In this document: one piece after another, positions 1-14,080 of the stretch
Position numbering within the stretch: the stretch's first letter is position 1
Layout: every line of letters starts with the position of its first letter
Assembly (NCBI GenBank): GCA_014549065.1
Contig: JACDOX010000084.1
Location: 2,285,533 to 2,349,532, forward strand
Length of the DNA stretch: 64,000 nucleotides
DNA from: Cardinalis cardinalis
Taxonomy: Eukaryota; Chordata; Aves; Passeriformes; Cardinalidae
Direction of reading: 5' to 3'
Translations under genes and position numbers: made by a program
Notes under the pieces: generated by a model
The model's input: only the letters and a program-made list of their open reading frames with translations
Databases searched by the model: none
What the model was told of the DNA's origin: nothing

Positions 1-3000
1 ACTATAAAATTATGGACAATAATTTTTTCAGGTAGAATTTTGTTTGAATATAAATGTGCATTTGTGGCTACAATATTTATTCTAATAGGATTTTTTATGC
101 TTAATTTATAAATTCCTATTTGATTCTGAGCATGGAAACAAACCTGTAAGAATGACAAATAGGAATTCACACACTGCAAAAACCACNTTGTTGGCTTCTT
201 CTGCCCATAGGCAGACAGAGAACAAACCAGAGCTTTCCAGGTGTCCCTTTATTCTGTGGCATGTGCTTCTTACAGGCTGGTTCCATTCAAGGTAGAGAGA
301 AGCTGGTAGTGGGTGTTGCCATTCTGCCCCAGCATAGGTGAGCAGGAAAAGAATCAGGACTGGCTGAATAGCAATAGAACAATTTTTTTCCATACTTTGC
401 ACAGAAAGGAAGAAACCTTTCAGAGAGCCTATCTGCACTGTGGAAAATAAAACAGTACACTTTGAATTCAGGTCAGAGTTACTACTCCCTTGACTACTTC
501 TGAAGGTGCAGGCTGCCTTTTCCCTTGAATAAAATGAGAATTTTTCAATCTAACCACTGGCACATGTTTGTTGAACACTACACCTGAGAAAGTAGGTATA
601 GGCTTTCCTGAGGATGCAGCCTGTCCAGCAGACCCTGTGCAACCCTCCTCACACCTGGGGCAAAGCAACAAGAACACATGATGGAAGTCTCCAAGCCTTT
701 AGGGTGCAATCTAGGCCACCCTGCTACACCAGAGAGCACTGCCCAAGTCATATACACTGCATCTGGTGGTACTGAGGGGAGCTAGGCAGGCACACTAGGA
801 AGGAGGCTGGAGATACTGGAAGACCATGTAGATACAAGATCATTTAAAGAGGGNAAGAAAACCCACAGAGCTATTCCTTGAGCTGTGCCTCTTCCTTAAA
901 ACATTCTGTAACTACTCTCCTGAAAAGAGACAGAAGCTGAAGGATCTCTGCCAGCTTGTCTTTTTCAAGTTGCTGCTCTTTTCTGCTCATTTTACTTACC
1001 TGTTTCAAGAACAGGTCACATCAACCTGTGATGGCACCAGGAATCGGGTGACAGCTGATGTAATTAGGTGAGCCCAATCAACACAGGAGGAGCAGGGATA
1101 TAGATCATAATCCTGGAAAATTACTGAATATGCATCCCTGCAAGGTCATTTGCTAGAAACTGAATCTCAGTTTGTTGCAATTTTACTTCTGCCCTGCTCT
1201 AGAGCAGAGAAATGAAAACATGCAATGCTATGGGTGTAACTGGGTGACTCAGTTTGTTGATACATTTTAATATTTATGCTGTTTAATGAATGTCTTGGAA
1301 AAGGAAACTAATGTTCATGCCCTATTTGGTAGATGTGGTGAGTAAAGTAGTATATCGGTAAAGACCTTCTTAGGACACAGCATGATGCCTCTAAGACAGG
1401 GAATTGTTCTAAGCAGGTATCCATTATGATGTTTTCTTGTGCCACCAGCAGGGTAATGTAATGCCAGTTCAATTTATAGTTTGACATTTTAGAAATAAAA
1501 CACCAAATTGTTTGCATTTGTACTTCAGATTTTGTTGCTAACACTCTGAACTCCATCACATTTCCAGGTTAGAAAATCAAATACCCAAAGCAGGAATATA
1601 ATAATTTTTCAACTTCATACAGGCTATACTAGCTTGAAAAGTCTAAAAACTGCTTTGCTCTACCAGGAGTATTATGTGTCCTAGGAGAGGATATCCTGAA
1701 AACTACTGGTGAGGACATACAACACCAAGAGCACAGAGAACTGTGATGTGTAGATGCAGGAGGTGAAGAATCACAGAGATGCAGGAGGAAGAGACCCAAA
1801 CATAACAGTTGGAATAGGATCCACAAAAGGGAGACAAAAAGCTAAGTGTTTTCAGACCACACTTCAGAACCAGATTGGCAAGAGAGGCACAGAGATGGTG
1901 GCCCAGTGAAGCAGATGGTGTTCTCCCAGCACAGCCTGCATGGAGAGCTTTCCATCTGCTAGCACATTCCAAACAGACTAAGAAAGGAATTACGGGACTT
2001 TTATTATAAACAACATTTTTAATACTCTCTGGAAAATGTTTGATTTCATGTTAACATTGATGAACTCAAGCTGTGTAGCTCCAGAATTACTCAGGAGAGG
2101 CTGAAAGGATTAGCAGGAGCAGCAGATTGCTTCTTTTGGTGTGCAGAGTCACAGCTATCACACAAGCTGCAGAAGGAATTTCAGCTGTTAACAAGACAAA
2201 ATGCCTCTGCTGTTGCTGATTTCTTTAAAAGAAATGCCAGGTACCTAGACACACACACTTTACCAGATACTGAGCTATATGCATTTTTCAATTCTTTTGG
2301 CAGGTATGGGATGTTTCTAATAGGGAGGTTTCTGCAGTTAGGATGGGATTAGAGATACCGTATAAAGAACCAACTATCTCTGATCATTGCTTCCTCAGAA
2401 GCAAGGTGGCTGATGAAGTCCCACACAGGGATGGTGGCACAGGCACAGCTAGCAGAGTCTGCAATACAGGTTCAGCATGGCACATCTGTAGTACATTTCT
2501 TTTCCTATAACTGCAATTATTATTCTACGTCTGTGTGAACTAAAAAAAACAAACTAAAAATCCAGGCCCAAGTGACAGAATTATTCAGTTCAGGACTTTT
2601 TCTGCAATATTTTTACAATGCATTGGTGATGTACTAAGATCATACAATCTAAGGAGGGCTGGGGTACCATCCCTTACAGAGTAACTCCAACTTTTAACTG
2701 GAAAAAAAGAGCTAAGCAGCCTCTAGGCAGCATCTGAGGAGACCACACACCACCCTCTCCCAAGTCGTTGAAAAAGCATCTCTGACAAAAGCTGCTGCTG
2801 CTGCTATGGGTTAAATTCTCAGGGCAAAGCTATAAACCTACTCACTGCTGACCATCCTCTGACTGTTGTTACCCACCAAAACTGCCACAGCCCTGCAGCT
2901 CCCAAGAAGCCCTGGAGAAATGCATAGGGTAGCAAGCCCCTGAACACACCTTTTCTCTGGGCCAGGCAGCCCTTATTTGCTATTCCAAAAGCAAAGGTTA

Positions 3001-5717
3001 GCACAAAGAATTAAATGAGATGACAGCAATTCCATTTTACTTTTCTCTTTATATGTAGACAACTGAGAAATAGGTGACAGAGAATTAAGATGTACAAAAA
3101 CAAGGCAAAACTCATTGGTATGGTAATAGGGAGATATTAGGGAAGAACATGTGTATCAGAACTGGTAAATATAGTTAAATTAATGGGGAGTACTTAGGCA
3201 TAAAAGAAGAGACTTCTCAAGAGTAAGACTTTTTAAAATATTTTGCCAATTATGTCAATAAAATGAGGTTTGAACATTTTACATCAAATTATAACTGCTT
3301 GGATCATTAAATGTTTAAAAACTTCTGCTTTGACAATGATACAAATCATATAAATAAAAGCCACTTTAAATTTCCAGTTGCTATGCATTTGTTTTTCTGG
3401 ATAAAAGAGCACTTAATGTTGCTGGAAAGCCATTAAGCAACAGTAGTCATTTCCTAAACCTGGTTTACACTAGCACTGTTTACAAAATAACATCTTCAGG
3501 GACTCTTTAAACTTGCATCTCGGAGTCAATGCAATATTCATGGACTGCAGTATTTGTTCATGGCTCTTCCGGTATTAATTCTGTCATTCCACTGTCTTCA
3601 CTATTCAGAAAAGCAAAACTCAAATCAGAATTAAAAAAAAATATGTTGGGAAAGTAATCCATATTTATACAAGTGGTTTGTAAATTGAAGACTTTTTGTA
3701 AAACCTAGAAACATATTTTACAGTACTTGTTACAGCACAAAACAAGTAACAGCTGAATTTTCCTCTCGCAAAACAGTTTTCCTGCCCTTGGAGTCTGCAA
3801 CACAATGTGTGGAAGCATATGAAATGCATATGTAGAGAAGAAGAAAATAAAAAGATACTCTGTGGTGAGAAAAATCTGTCTAAGGAAGAGCACTGAAAAT
3901 GCAGCAGTACTCACTGATGTCTAGATGCCCATTCAACAAGAGCAGCTATTTTAAGAATAACTCTGGAGACAGTTCAGAATTTCAATCAAGCACCTGAAAG
4001 CACCTAAATCATTTTCAGGGCCAGACAAGATCACCCTAAGCTTTGTCTGCTTAGCTCCTNTAATCACACCTACTGCTACATGAGTTATTCCCTGAACAGA
4101 AAAGTAATTTGTAGAAGACACACATGGAAGGACCAAGGGACAGANAGAACCAGGTCCACAGTACCCTAAGGCTAGTGAAATCTCTTTTTTCCAAATCCTC
4201 AAACAGGCTTCCCTTTTTCCTCACAAACTGAGGGAAATTACGTGCAACAGGAAAACTGTAAATGTAACTCTATAATTTGGTACCTCAGACTGTAANTGCC
4301 AGTGCTGCTGAAGTGTCAAAGCTGACAAATGACTACAGTTCTAAATATATGTCTTCCCACAAAGGCTGAGGAGCTCAGTTTTCACTCAACCCAGCACATA
4401 CACTGCTTTTATTTTTGCCTCTGCATTCTCTACAGCCTGCGTACCTGGTATCACAGGTAAGTGAAAGGGAAGACAGAGGAAATTGCTGGGAGTTAGGAAG
4501 AAGGCTCTGATGAAGAACAGGCATGCACAGCTACACATGACAGCGAGTTTCTGTGAGCTGTTGTCAGACTCTGGGACACAGTACAAAGCTCACTGCAGCA
4601 ATGGTGCTGCTCTGTCTCTCCTTACACAAGTGGCTTAGAGGGGAAGCAGTTTCTCATGTAAATCACACTGACAGATGGTTTGCTTCAAGAGTGTGGTGGT
4701 TGGTAAAACTGTACAGATATCCTAACATTCATGCAACTGTAAATAAAGTGGATTGGTCAATTCCTTCTTCACAGAAAATTACTAAGAATAACTACTTTAA
4801 ACTAAGGCACTACTATTTCAAACAAGTTTATAGACAACACTTGAATTCCAGTGAATTTCAANCACAGATGTTTTACTGTTTTGGCATAATAAATTAATGG
4901 TCAAAAAATTAAGTCATGCCTAGATAAAAAGAGGGCATTTAAAACTGGGCAAAACCTTCCAGATGCTTTATTCCTTTGCTTAGCCTTANGGGACACATCT
5001 GAAAGCAGGCACCAGCCACGACAGATGGCAGTCAACACATTCCTTGAGTCATACACCCTTGCTTATGCTAGGTCATGATGAGTGCCTCAAGGCAGTGAAT
5101 TTGAACTACCACCAAGTCACATAAAATGTGCCCAGCAGGTACTATCCAATGTTCATTTAATGTAAATTAACCTGCCAAAAGGAACATGAATGATTGCCTT
5201 ACTCTTTTGTTCTACATAATCAACAGTTCCTCAGGGGAACCATAAAATACTCACCAAGCTTGGTGACAGACTGAGTGCTCCCAGCACAACACTCAGCNAA
5301 GAGCTGTGGTTGAGGGTCAGTATTGATGCACTTGGTTCTACTAAAGAGCAGCCTGGAGAACACTGGCATGAAATGCTAAAGCTTAGTNATCATATTAACA
5401 GGACTGAAAGCAGCTCCTAAGTAGAGAAGCATGTAGGGGATTACAAATTCTGCATAGCACAACAGAACCTCATGTGTTCTCTCTTCCCATCAGGCACTGG
5501 TTGCTCCCCATCTACTTTCAATGATTGTTGCTCTAAATCATGAAATCTGCCTCTGCAGGTTACAAGGCCTCAGATGCCAACATTTCCTTCTCAGTATCAT
5601 ATTTCTTAGCAATAACAGNCCCAATACTACCAGTGCATAGTATTTTAAGGAGACATAAAATAGTCACAAATATTGACCCATCTTACCTAGACTTCAAAGG
5701 GCATCACTGCACCTATT
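1..5717. other. Unique non-coding sequence, no gene recognised
   Basis: I see no gene, RNA gene or recognisable transposon here. Open frames are short, interrupted on both strands and unlike any family I know. A consensus-like minus-strand splice donor (reverse complement CAG|GTAAGT) lies at 994-1002. The sequence that would be its exon has stops in all three frames close to the site, so I do not call an exon. A (GCT)5 run lies at 2791-2805. Confidence 0.6.
2791..2805. repeat. (GCT)5 trinucleotide microsatellite
   Basis: Five perfect GCT units are seen directly, in non-coding surroundings. It is too short to suggest expansion, but it could be polymorphic. Confidence 0.8.
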
Positions 5718-5731
5718 AAAAAAAAAAAAAA

Positions 5732-7057
5732 GTAGAAAGAAGGACCCCAGGAACTACTGACCCCACATCTGTGCCTGAGAAGGTCATGGAACAGAACCCC
5801 TTAGAAGCTGTGCTAAGGTGCATGGTGGACAAGGAGATGATACAAGACAGCCAGCANGGCTTCAGCAAGGACAAGTCCTGACTGACCAATCTATGATGGA
5901 GTGACTAGATCNGTGGGCAAGGGAAAAGCTATGGCTGTTGTCCATCCCAGCTTCTGTAAGCTCTTTGACATGGTCCCCCATCCTCCTCTCTAAACTGGAG
6001 AGATACAAATTTGATGGGCAGACTGTTAAGTGGATGAGGAATTTGCTGGATGATCACACACAGAAGGTAGTAGACAATAACTACATATCCAGATGACAAA
6101 TGGTGACAAGTGGTGTNCCCTCAGGGTTCCATACTGGGACTGTTTTGATATCTCCATCAATCATCAATAATGGCATCAAGAGCACCCTCAGCAACTTTGT
6201 ATAACATGAAGCTGAGCAGTGGAATTGACATGTCTGGGGAATCAGATGCCATCCAGAGGGACCTGGANGAGCTCAGGGGTCCATGGGAACCTCCTGAGGT
6301 TCAGCAATGCCAAGTGCAGAGTCCTGCACCTGGGTGAGGGTAACTTCCAGAATCAATACAGCTTGGGGAAGGAAGGGGTGGTTTGAGAGCAGCCCTGCTG
6401 AGCAGAACTTCTGGGTACTGGTGAATGAAAAGCTGAGCTTGAGTTGGCATTGTGAGCTTGTGACTCAGAAAGCCTCATCCTGGGAAGCATCAAAAGAAGC
6501 TTAACCAGCAGCAGGAGGGAACTGATTCTCCCCCTCTACTTGGCTTTTGTGAGAGTCCACCTGGAGTACCACAACCAGCTGTGGAGTCATCAGNGCAGGA
6601 ACAACATGGGCCCATCAGAGTGGGTCCAGAGGAAGGCCAGAAAAACAATGGANNCAACATCTTTCTTATGAAGACAGGCTAAGAGATCTGGGGGTGTTCA
6701 GCCTGGAAAGAGAAGGCTCTGAGACCTCATTGTGCCCTTTCAAAACTTAGAGGAGGCTAATAAGGGACAAACTTTCTACCAGGGCTTGTTGCAACAGGAC
6801 AAGGGGTAATTGTTTTAAACCAAAAGAGGGTAGATTCAGACTAGATATAAGAAAGGAATTTTTTAAAATGAGGGTGGTAAAACACTGGGAACAGGTTTGC
6901 CCAGAGGGGTAGTGGATGCCCCATTCCTGGAAACATCCAAGGTCAAGTTGAATGTGGCTCTGAGCAACATGATCTAGTTGGAGATGTCCCTGCGTTTTGC
7001 AGGGGTCTGGAACTAGATGACCTATAAAGATTCCTTCCAACCCAACCCATTCTATGA
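5732..7057 (+). mobile_element. CR1 LINE, 5'-truncated and decayed, plus strand
   Basis: This is a non-LTR retrotransposon copy from the dominant avian LINE family. It starts inside the reverse-transcriptase part of ORF2, just after a 14-A run (5718-5731), and continues through the ORF2 C-terminus into the 3' UTR. Landmarks in the DNA: a QxGFSKDKS-like block at 5852-5878, broken by TGA at 5879 where the family usually has Cys; a [13 protein letters not shown] block from about 5993; a KCRVLHL-like block from about 6313; and an ESSPAEQNFWVLV-like block from about 6387, reached after a frame change. The 3' end has the CR1 signature CCTTCCAACCCAACCCATTCTATGA, with a single terminal octamer copy. 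Stops and frameshifts make it non-functional, and no endonuclease domain or ORF1 is present. The exact 5' limit is uncertain by some tens of bases. Confidence 0.92.
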
Positions 7058-9679
7058 CCTCCTGGTAGAGAAAGAAACAACTATCTGGTGATTTTTAGAT
7101 ATAGGCAGATAACTCAAAGATTTTTGCAGACAGATGATGTTTCCCCCAAAAGAGATTGATGCCAGCTGTTTNTGCCTAGAACAAAAATTTAGTCCTTATA
7201 TACACCACAAAACAAACAGGTCTTGTCCATCAACATCTGAGGTGCATAAGTCAATCACAGCATAAGACTAGAACAATTTGAAGAAGTAGAAAGCACANCA
7301 GCAGATTAAGAAGTGGAGCAATACACTTTACACAAAGTGCAGGTACACAATATCCTAAGGCACCTTAGGTTGGTAATTGTAAAAAAGGTAAAAACAGATA
7401 CTGATTTCACATTGTTACCTATTCATCTTTACAGTTGTATATTTTTATATCTACACATGCTATTGTAGAGAGATATTTTGCTACAGAGACGACAAAATCT
7501 GCTAAAACTATGAGAAATTAAGTGTAATTAATTCCATATAACAGCCCTTGAACGCAGCAGACTTTCCATGATGACTGTTGCCTGACAGGAAGTATATCCA
7601 CTTTGGAAGCAGACAAATTGAAAATTTAATGATGAACAATGACAAGGATTTTGGAAATAGAGACCATTTCCTATTTTTCTAATTGCACAAACTAAAGGAA
7701 AGATATGACTTCCTGAAAAAAGGAAATTATCTAACTGGAAATTAGNAAAAATCTTTGTGGAATCTACTCTTTTCCTCAGGGCCAAGAGTACAAGGATGAG
7801 AGTGGAATAGTATAAACACAAAAAAAAATGAATACAAGTTAATTTTTTTGTTTAGGAAACTGCTACTGAAATTCTTTTGCTCTATGTATTATNAAATTCT
7901 GAAAATATTTAATATTCAATTATTATAGCCTTGTATTTTTTTATTACAAAAGTTTTTCTTGGTGTTTGTCCTCTGCTGTTTCACCTTGGTTTTAACTTGA
8001 AAATGTGCTCATATTTTNTCTTATATAATTGTAATTGAGATAATAATAAAGTGACACATAGAAGTACGTTCCCTCTCTGAAGGTTTCAATATGCACTGTG
8101 TGTCAAGAGAGAAAATATTTTAATGGATTGCCACAGAATTCAAAATGAAGGTACTTTCAGGTAACANAGGACAACTGAATACCAAAAATGGAATCTACAA
8201 GGGCTTGAAATACAACAGGCTGAAGGTAGTCATCTATTGAAATGAAAGTCAGAAGGTAACTTACGGAGAGAAGTATGTAATTACCCAGGTTGAAATCTGG
8301 CCAGGATACTGAGTTAACACAGTTACTTTTGTAGAAACAAATGGGTCAGATGCTGGGTTGATATTCGCACACGAAATGTAGGGAATTCAGCAGCAATGCA
8401 GCGCATAGCCAGTAAAGCACAGACTGGGGAAATAATAAATACCAGCACATTATTTGAAGTAATTTTNCACCCTAGCTGTTCTCTGTCCGATCAGGCTTCA
8501 AAATACCCTGAGCAAAACTGACATTGACAGAAAAAANGAAGGAAGAGATAAAAAATGGAAGGAAATTATACCACAAAAACNTTGTACAGTGTTTACAGTT
8601 TCAAGTCTGGTTGTAGATGGGTAAGATAGGCAAAGGTTTTCTAGGGAACACTTCTGTGATGTTGCCACATATACAAAAGTGTTTTGGGCATGATTTGGTT
8701 CTCTTTCCAGCAAATCAGGAGTAACTCTACCAAAGACAGCACTCTAAAAGTTGCTCAAGAAGGTGCACCAANATGAATCTGTTGCTTTAATCAATAACAA
8801 GGGATTTTCAGTAGTAATAGTAACTGGATGCAGACAGCTGNTTCAGGTCACAAGATATATGCCATCAGTCTCCAGAGAGAACAATCTGAATACTTGTGCA
8901 GCCAATCATGTGCTCCCAGTGAGTGCTGTCAGGTTCAGATACGCTGTGTGCCAATAATTTGACTGGCCAGAATTGGTGAAGTAGAAAAATGGTTTTTTCT
9001 CCTTTACCTGTAAACCCCACAGTCTCTTTCTTTTGACTAGACTTCCACTTAGTCTATGCTTTAAACATTATGCCCAGATTTTCACAGTAAAAAGAAACAG
9101 TGGATGGAATAGTTACCATCAGGTAACTTTGAACAATATAGAACAGGTAGGTTTACTGCTTCAGGGATTTTCAACAGCTGTACTAAAGGGCATTGTTATT
9201 AAACTGCCTAAAATGTAGTACCATTCACTCACACGATGAAGCACTGATGNAGGTGTTCACCCCACAGGGCAGAGAACAGAACTGCTGGTTACATGGCACT
9301 GCTGCCCTGCCTCAGCTCCAGGACAGCCTACAGACACACNTGGCAGCGTTACCATCCACCTTACCTCTCTGCCCTTTATCAGGATACAAGCTGCTGAGCT
9401 TTACAAACTCCTGGAGGCTAGAGCTGACTGAACTGAGCATCCAGAGACACCCATTTTTTAGCCCATAATATTTTCTCAGCAACGTCTTAGGTTTGCTAAG
9501 CTTTTTCTGCAGTCAAAATAGGAGCCCTTAGAGATCTGTTCTATGATGGCAGGTATTAAATTCCCCTGAAAAATGTATAGATGTAGAAATGGGTTAGGAG
9601 TCTTGAGATGCCTGCTCCATCTGGAGCAAGAGTCAATGAAGATGGAAGCAAGGGATTTATCAGCCTTGGAACAAAACAC
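7058..9679. other. Unique AT-rich sequence, nothing recognised
   Basis: I recognise no gene or repeat family in this stretch. It contains only short open frames and scattered single Ns. Confidence 0.55.
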
Positions 9680-10745
9680 ACTGGCTNAGACCAAAGACCC
9701 ACAGAGATGAGTATTCCCTCTCCAACAGCAGGCTGTAACAGTAGTCAAAAAAACAAGAGAACATGGCATGAGTGTTCTGATATTTCCTGAATATCCTTCT
9801 TGTACTTTTCTATGGGCCAGGGAACTCCTAAGCCAAAATTAGTCTACATTCAACAGCCAGTTACAATTTCTTATGCCTTTAGTTTGTACAGCCCCATTTG
9901 AACCCACATACACTGTTAGCTTCTGGTAGCAAGGAGTTTCACAGCTTAATTACACAAAACAGTAAATCAGTGGTTTATTTCACTGCTCTACAGAAGCCCT
10001 CACTGCTTTCATCCAGCAGCCCCACTCCTTTGCAGTAGGAGAGAAGTTGGCCAGCCTCTGCTAACCTTGTCCCAGTACCATGAATTTGTAGTTTCTATCT
10101 CAATTCCCTCAGTTGTCTCCTTTTCAAGCCAAGAGTTTTGGGTTATTTGGTTGTTCCTCATAGGGAACATCTCTGATTACCCTAATGGCCTATCTCTGTG
10201 CTATTCTCATTTCTGCACCATTTTTTCCTGAAACATAGGACCAGAGATCCACACATAATTTGAGCCACGGGTGCACCATGCAATCCTACAATGGCGGCAA
10301 AAAAACCATTTTGTTCTCTGCTTTTCTCTGATAATTTCATGTAGTGTTTGGTGTTTTGCACAGCTACCATGTGCTGTGCTGACATTTTCGTGGAACTGAG
10401 GAGATAACACCAGCACCTTTTTTTCCCTGAGTGGCAATAGTCATCACAGGGCAAATCATTGTGCAAATAAAACTGGTATTATTTTTTTCACACATCTAGC
10501 AGGTTACATTTATCTTTACTCAACATCATCTGCCATTTTACTGCACATGAAGCTCCTGCCACTTCTTCATTACCAACAATTGTTTTCCTTATCTCTCTTT
10601 TTTGTATATTTATAAATAGCACAGGTCTCAGCTCTGAGTTCCCTATACTGAGAAAGTTTACCATTTAATTCACTGCTTTTCTTCATTTTCCAAACATTTC
10701 TTCCTTATTGAAAGGATCCTCTNACTGCTATTCTGTCTGAGAGAC
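9680..10745 (-). mobile_element. Ancient CR1/L3-type LINE fragment, minus strand
   Basis: An old LINE fragment reads on the minus strand, so its 3' UTR lies at the low-coordinate end and its reverse-transcriptase C-terminus at the high end. The minus strand at about 10250-10420 encodes an RT C-terminal remnant including SSTKMSAQHMVAV. I align this with the conserved DSSLKTSAQCAAAV-type block of CR1/L3 elements common in turtles, crocodilians and birds. The stretch GGACCAGAGATCCACACATAATTTG-like (about 10240-10264) and CATCTGCCATTTTACTGCA (about 10529-10547) are further landmarks known from that family, read antisense. Frameshifts and stops are frequent. The assignment rests on remembered family sequence, not a search. 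Outer limits are approximate (plus or minus 50 bases). Confidence 0.68.
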
Positions 10746-13302
10746 AGTCACAGATTTCAAGTAATAACAACCAATTTCAAACTGTAAAAACTCCATGGCT
10801 CTTCTGTTATCCATACACTAGCTCAAACAAGAGTCTCTCACTGCAGAACTTGCACCAAANGCACAATTTTAAACCATAACTCCCTCAAGGGAAAACCTCT
10901 AGTCAGACTGTGTGAAGAATTAAGAGCCATTTGCAAGATTTTCATATCATTTATCCCTGAAAGCATAACTNCATTAGCTTCATATCTTAAGTTCATGCTA
11001 TTAAAGGAGATAACAAGATAATCCTGACAACTGCATTAAAAAAAAAATAATGAATCAACAGTCCACCTAATTTTTCAGTTGTTCCCAGTCTTATTTCATC
11101 TGAGTTTTTTCCTTGTTTTAGTTGTCAGATAACTCTCAGTTGGACTGGATTACCATTAATATCCAGCATGGAAAGTTATCTGTACAGCTGGGATTTAACC
11201 TTGCCTGCAACTGGCTTATTACTAACTGTATCACACAGCATCTGGAAGTCCTAACCATGGATCAGTCAATACCTCAGACAACTGAGCCAAATTACTGTAA
11301 CATTTGCTGTTCCATTCGCCTAATGTCAAGTGTAGGAAGTGCTGCAAATGCTGACACTCTCATACTCATTTTATTTAATGTAAAACATTTCAACTGGCCA
11401 CAGTAGACAATTATTATAGACAAAGACAAATGGAAATATAACTCCCCTCTTGTATATTGAATTTTTAGATAAATCAGGTTTCTGAATCAATTTATGAGCT
11501 ATTCTAATAGCCAGAGAAATTCTTATGTGTTGATTTTTTTTTATGTGACAAAATTCAATCCTAACCTTGCTGGATTGTATCAATATTCACCCACAGATAA
11601 GGAAAAAGCTTTCATGTGGTTTGGATGCTTCAATTTGTCTCTGATAGAGAAATTCTTGTAACATGAGTACCGACTGCATCAAGAGGCTTTCAAGAGACTA
11701 AAAAGAACATTACTGCTGGAGTACACTGCATTACTATGGTCATTCACTAAGCATTTGCATTCACCACATTGTGGGTGCATACCTAATGGGAAGATACAAA
11801 AGCTGAGTGGGCTAAGGATTATGTGGTTAGGGCTTGCAATAATAAAAGCAACAACAAAACATTGAATTTGCATGTTCCCATCTACGTGTGTACTAAATTT
11901 GTATGTGATCACCTGAGCAGTCTAGATAAATAAAATCCACACTAAAACATTTACTATCAAATTTTCTTGGGNTTTTTTTGGTATTTTTAAAATTATTTTG
12001 CCAAGTAAGTGTGTTTTCTCTAAGTATGCAAACCCCAGTGTTGCACTGACATTCATGTTTGCTTATGAGCAGAAAGAGGAAGGTACAGTTTGCTGTAAAA
12101 AATGTCTGTCACAGACAACACCAAGACAAACATTTATAATGACAGTTTTCTTTGCAAAAATGAGATTACTTTTTGCCCTCATGGTAGCTGAAGGGCAAAT
12201 TGAAAGCCCTCAGTCTTAATTGGATTTTGAGTGTTTGNAACTGACCCACATCTAGCATTATCCATAGAAAGGCATCCTCACCACAGCCAACAGCAGCTCA
12301 GCACTGTGTGTATGCAGACTGTCAGAATGAGCACTTGAGGCTTGTTAGCTCTGGCAGCTGTTTCCATAATCCAGTGAATTGCTCTGAGCTGGATTAAGGT
12401 GATCTCTCACTGCAAGTGGCTGTAGAGCTGGAGACCTGTGCATTGTCACTGCCACTGTGGGTAAATTCCTGGTAAGAGTGGCACACCTCTTATATTTAAA
12501 AAAAAAATAAATTAAAAAATCATAATACAGCAAGGCCCAGGCACAATGAAGAGGCACATGGGAAAGGGTGAAACTACTATATTTCCCAGTAGAAACACCA
12601 TGCTCCTTTTTACTATTTTTCTCTCAGGCAGTAAACTAAAGGGAGCACTGGTAGATTGGTGAGTTGAGGTGACAGCAATTAATTGATTTTCAAAATAGGT
12701 CTCTCTCTAAAATAACAAAACATAGACTTTAATTGGTGCTGGAGCATAAAAATTCTTTGACCTTGCCTTGTTGTTAGAACAGGAGTGTCTATACTTGCAA
12801 ATTCTTTGCAGAGAAATTGAATGCCAGGTATGAGGGAGGAACAGAAGTCAGTTGCCTAAATGTGAAATTAAGCATCTTAAATAACTAGAAATATTGCCAG
12901 AAAAAGCAAGGAACTTGCNGGATTTTATAATGGCATTTGAGAACATCAATATGAACACACCCTGGCACCACAGCTTAAACTAACATTCAGTTATACAGCN
13001 GGAACAAAACCTTTCCAGCACACCACTAAAGAAAGAGATTTTTGCTTCCAAATGCTTATCACTGGAATACTTAAAGAATTCACTTTCCAAAAAAGCTGAA
13101 ATGCATTTATCCATCATCAACACTGAAGTCTATTTCCCTCATGACAAAAGAGCTGGTACCTCCAAGGTGGTGCAGATATTCTTGGTTCAAGCTGCCTTTA
13201 TTGGTATTGGATAATTATATTACCTTACTGNATAATTTGGTTATGAAAATATTTTTCTCACAAAGAACTATGTAGCTTCCTCAAGGAAAATTCACAAGTC
13301 TA

Positions 13303-13330
13303 TTTCTATTTTCTTGCAGGAAAATAGAAA
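13303..13330. repeat. Perfect inverted repeat, 11-bp arms
   Basis: TTTCTATTTTC pairs with GAAAATAGAAA around the 6-base spacer TTGCAG. The left arm plus spacer also resembles a 3' splice site (pyrimidine tract then CAG), but no open segment ending in a donor follows. Hairpin formation is inference. Confidence 0.75.
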
Positions 13331-14080
13331 GCAATACTGTAATTCATGTACAACTTTATATATGAATGACTTGATTTAAAGTAAATTTCACAATCCTTCA
13401 GCAAATATTTACACATATTACACATAAACAAGCAAATACAGGCTGCAACAATAATCACTGTATGACTAAAGTGAAAATCAAAGACAACCTCAAAAAATTA
13501 ATTCAAGTTTACAGTTCATAGCTGTAAGCCTGAAAGGTAAAAATTACCTTGAAGATTTATGCTTCTTGTGGTAACCACAACCATTCATAGTACAAGCAGA
13601 AAGGTAAAAATATTTTTCCAAAGAGAATTAAATGAAAAAGGAAGGAATACATTTCTAATGTTTATTTAGTAGCAGCAAGAAAAAAAAACCACTCAAGTCT
13701 AGAAAATAGGAAGAAAAAAAAAAAACATCCCCAAGCCAAAAGCAAGTGACAAAAACTCTAGAGGAATATAACTTGAAAGGGCAAATGATTCCAAAAAAAG
13801 ACCAAACAGCCAATGGGTGCTTCTTAAATCAACATTCCTGTCCAACAGATGAGCAGAAAAATTCTCAACAAATAACAAGCTCAAATGAAAATTAACAATC
13901 AGAATATCCTTATGTTATTGTAAACTAATCAAGCCTAAATTATGGACTAGATTCAGTNATATAGATCTTCTGACAGACAAATTTAAAAGCTTCAAAGCGT
14001 CAGAAATTATAAAACTGAGCAAATACAAAAAGCAAAAATAGAGAGCATTTGCTAAACAAGGGGCAAATAAACCTTTAGTC

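Noticed and set aside
994..1200. Possible minus-strand exon ending at a perfect CAG|GTAAGT donor
   Set aside because: All three frames have stops within a short distance of the donor and no convincing acceptor brackets an open piece.
6307..6504. 65-codon open frame considered as a gene
   Set aside because: It is the frameshifted C-terminal reverse-transcriptase remnant of the CR1 LINE; no independent gene.
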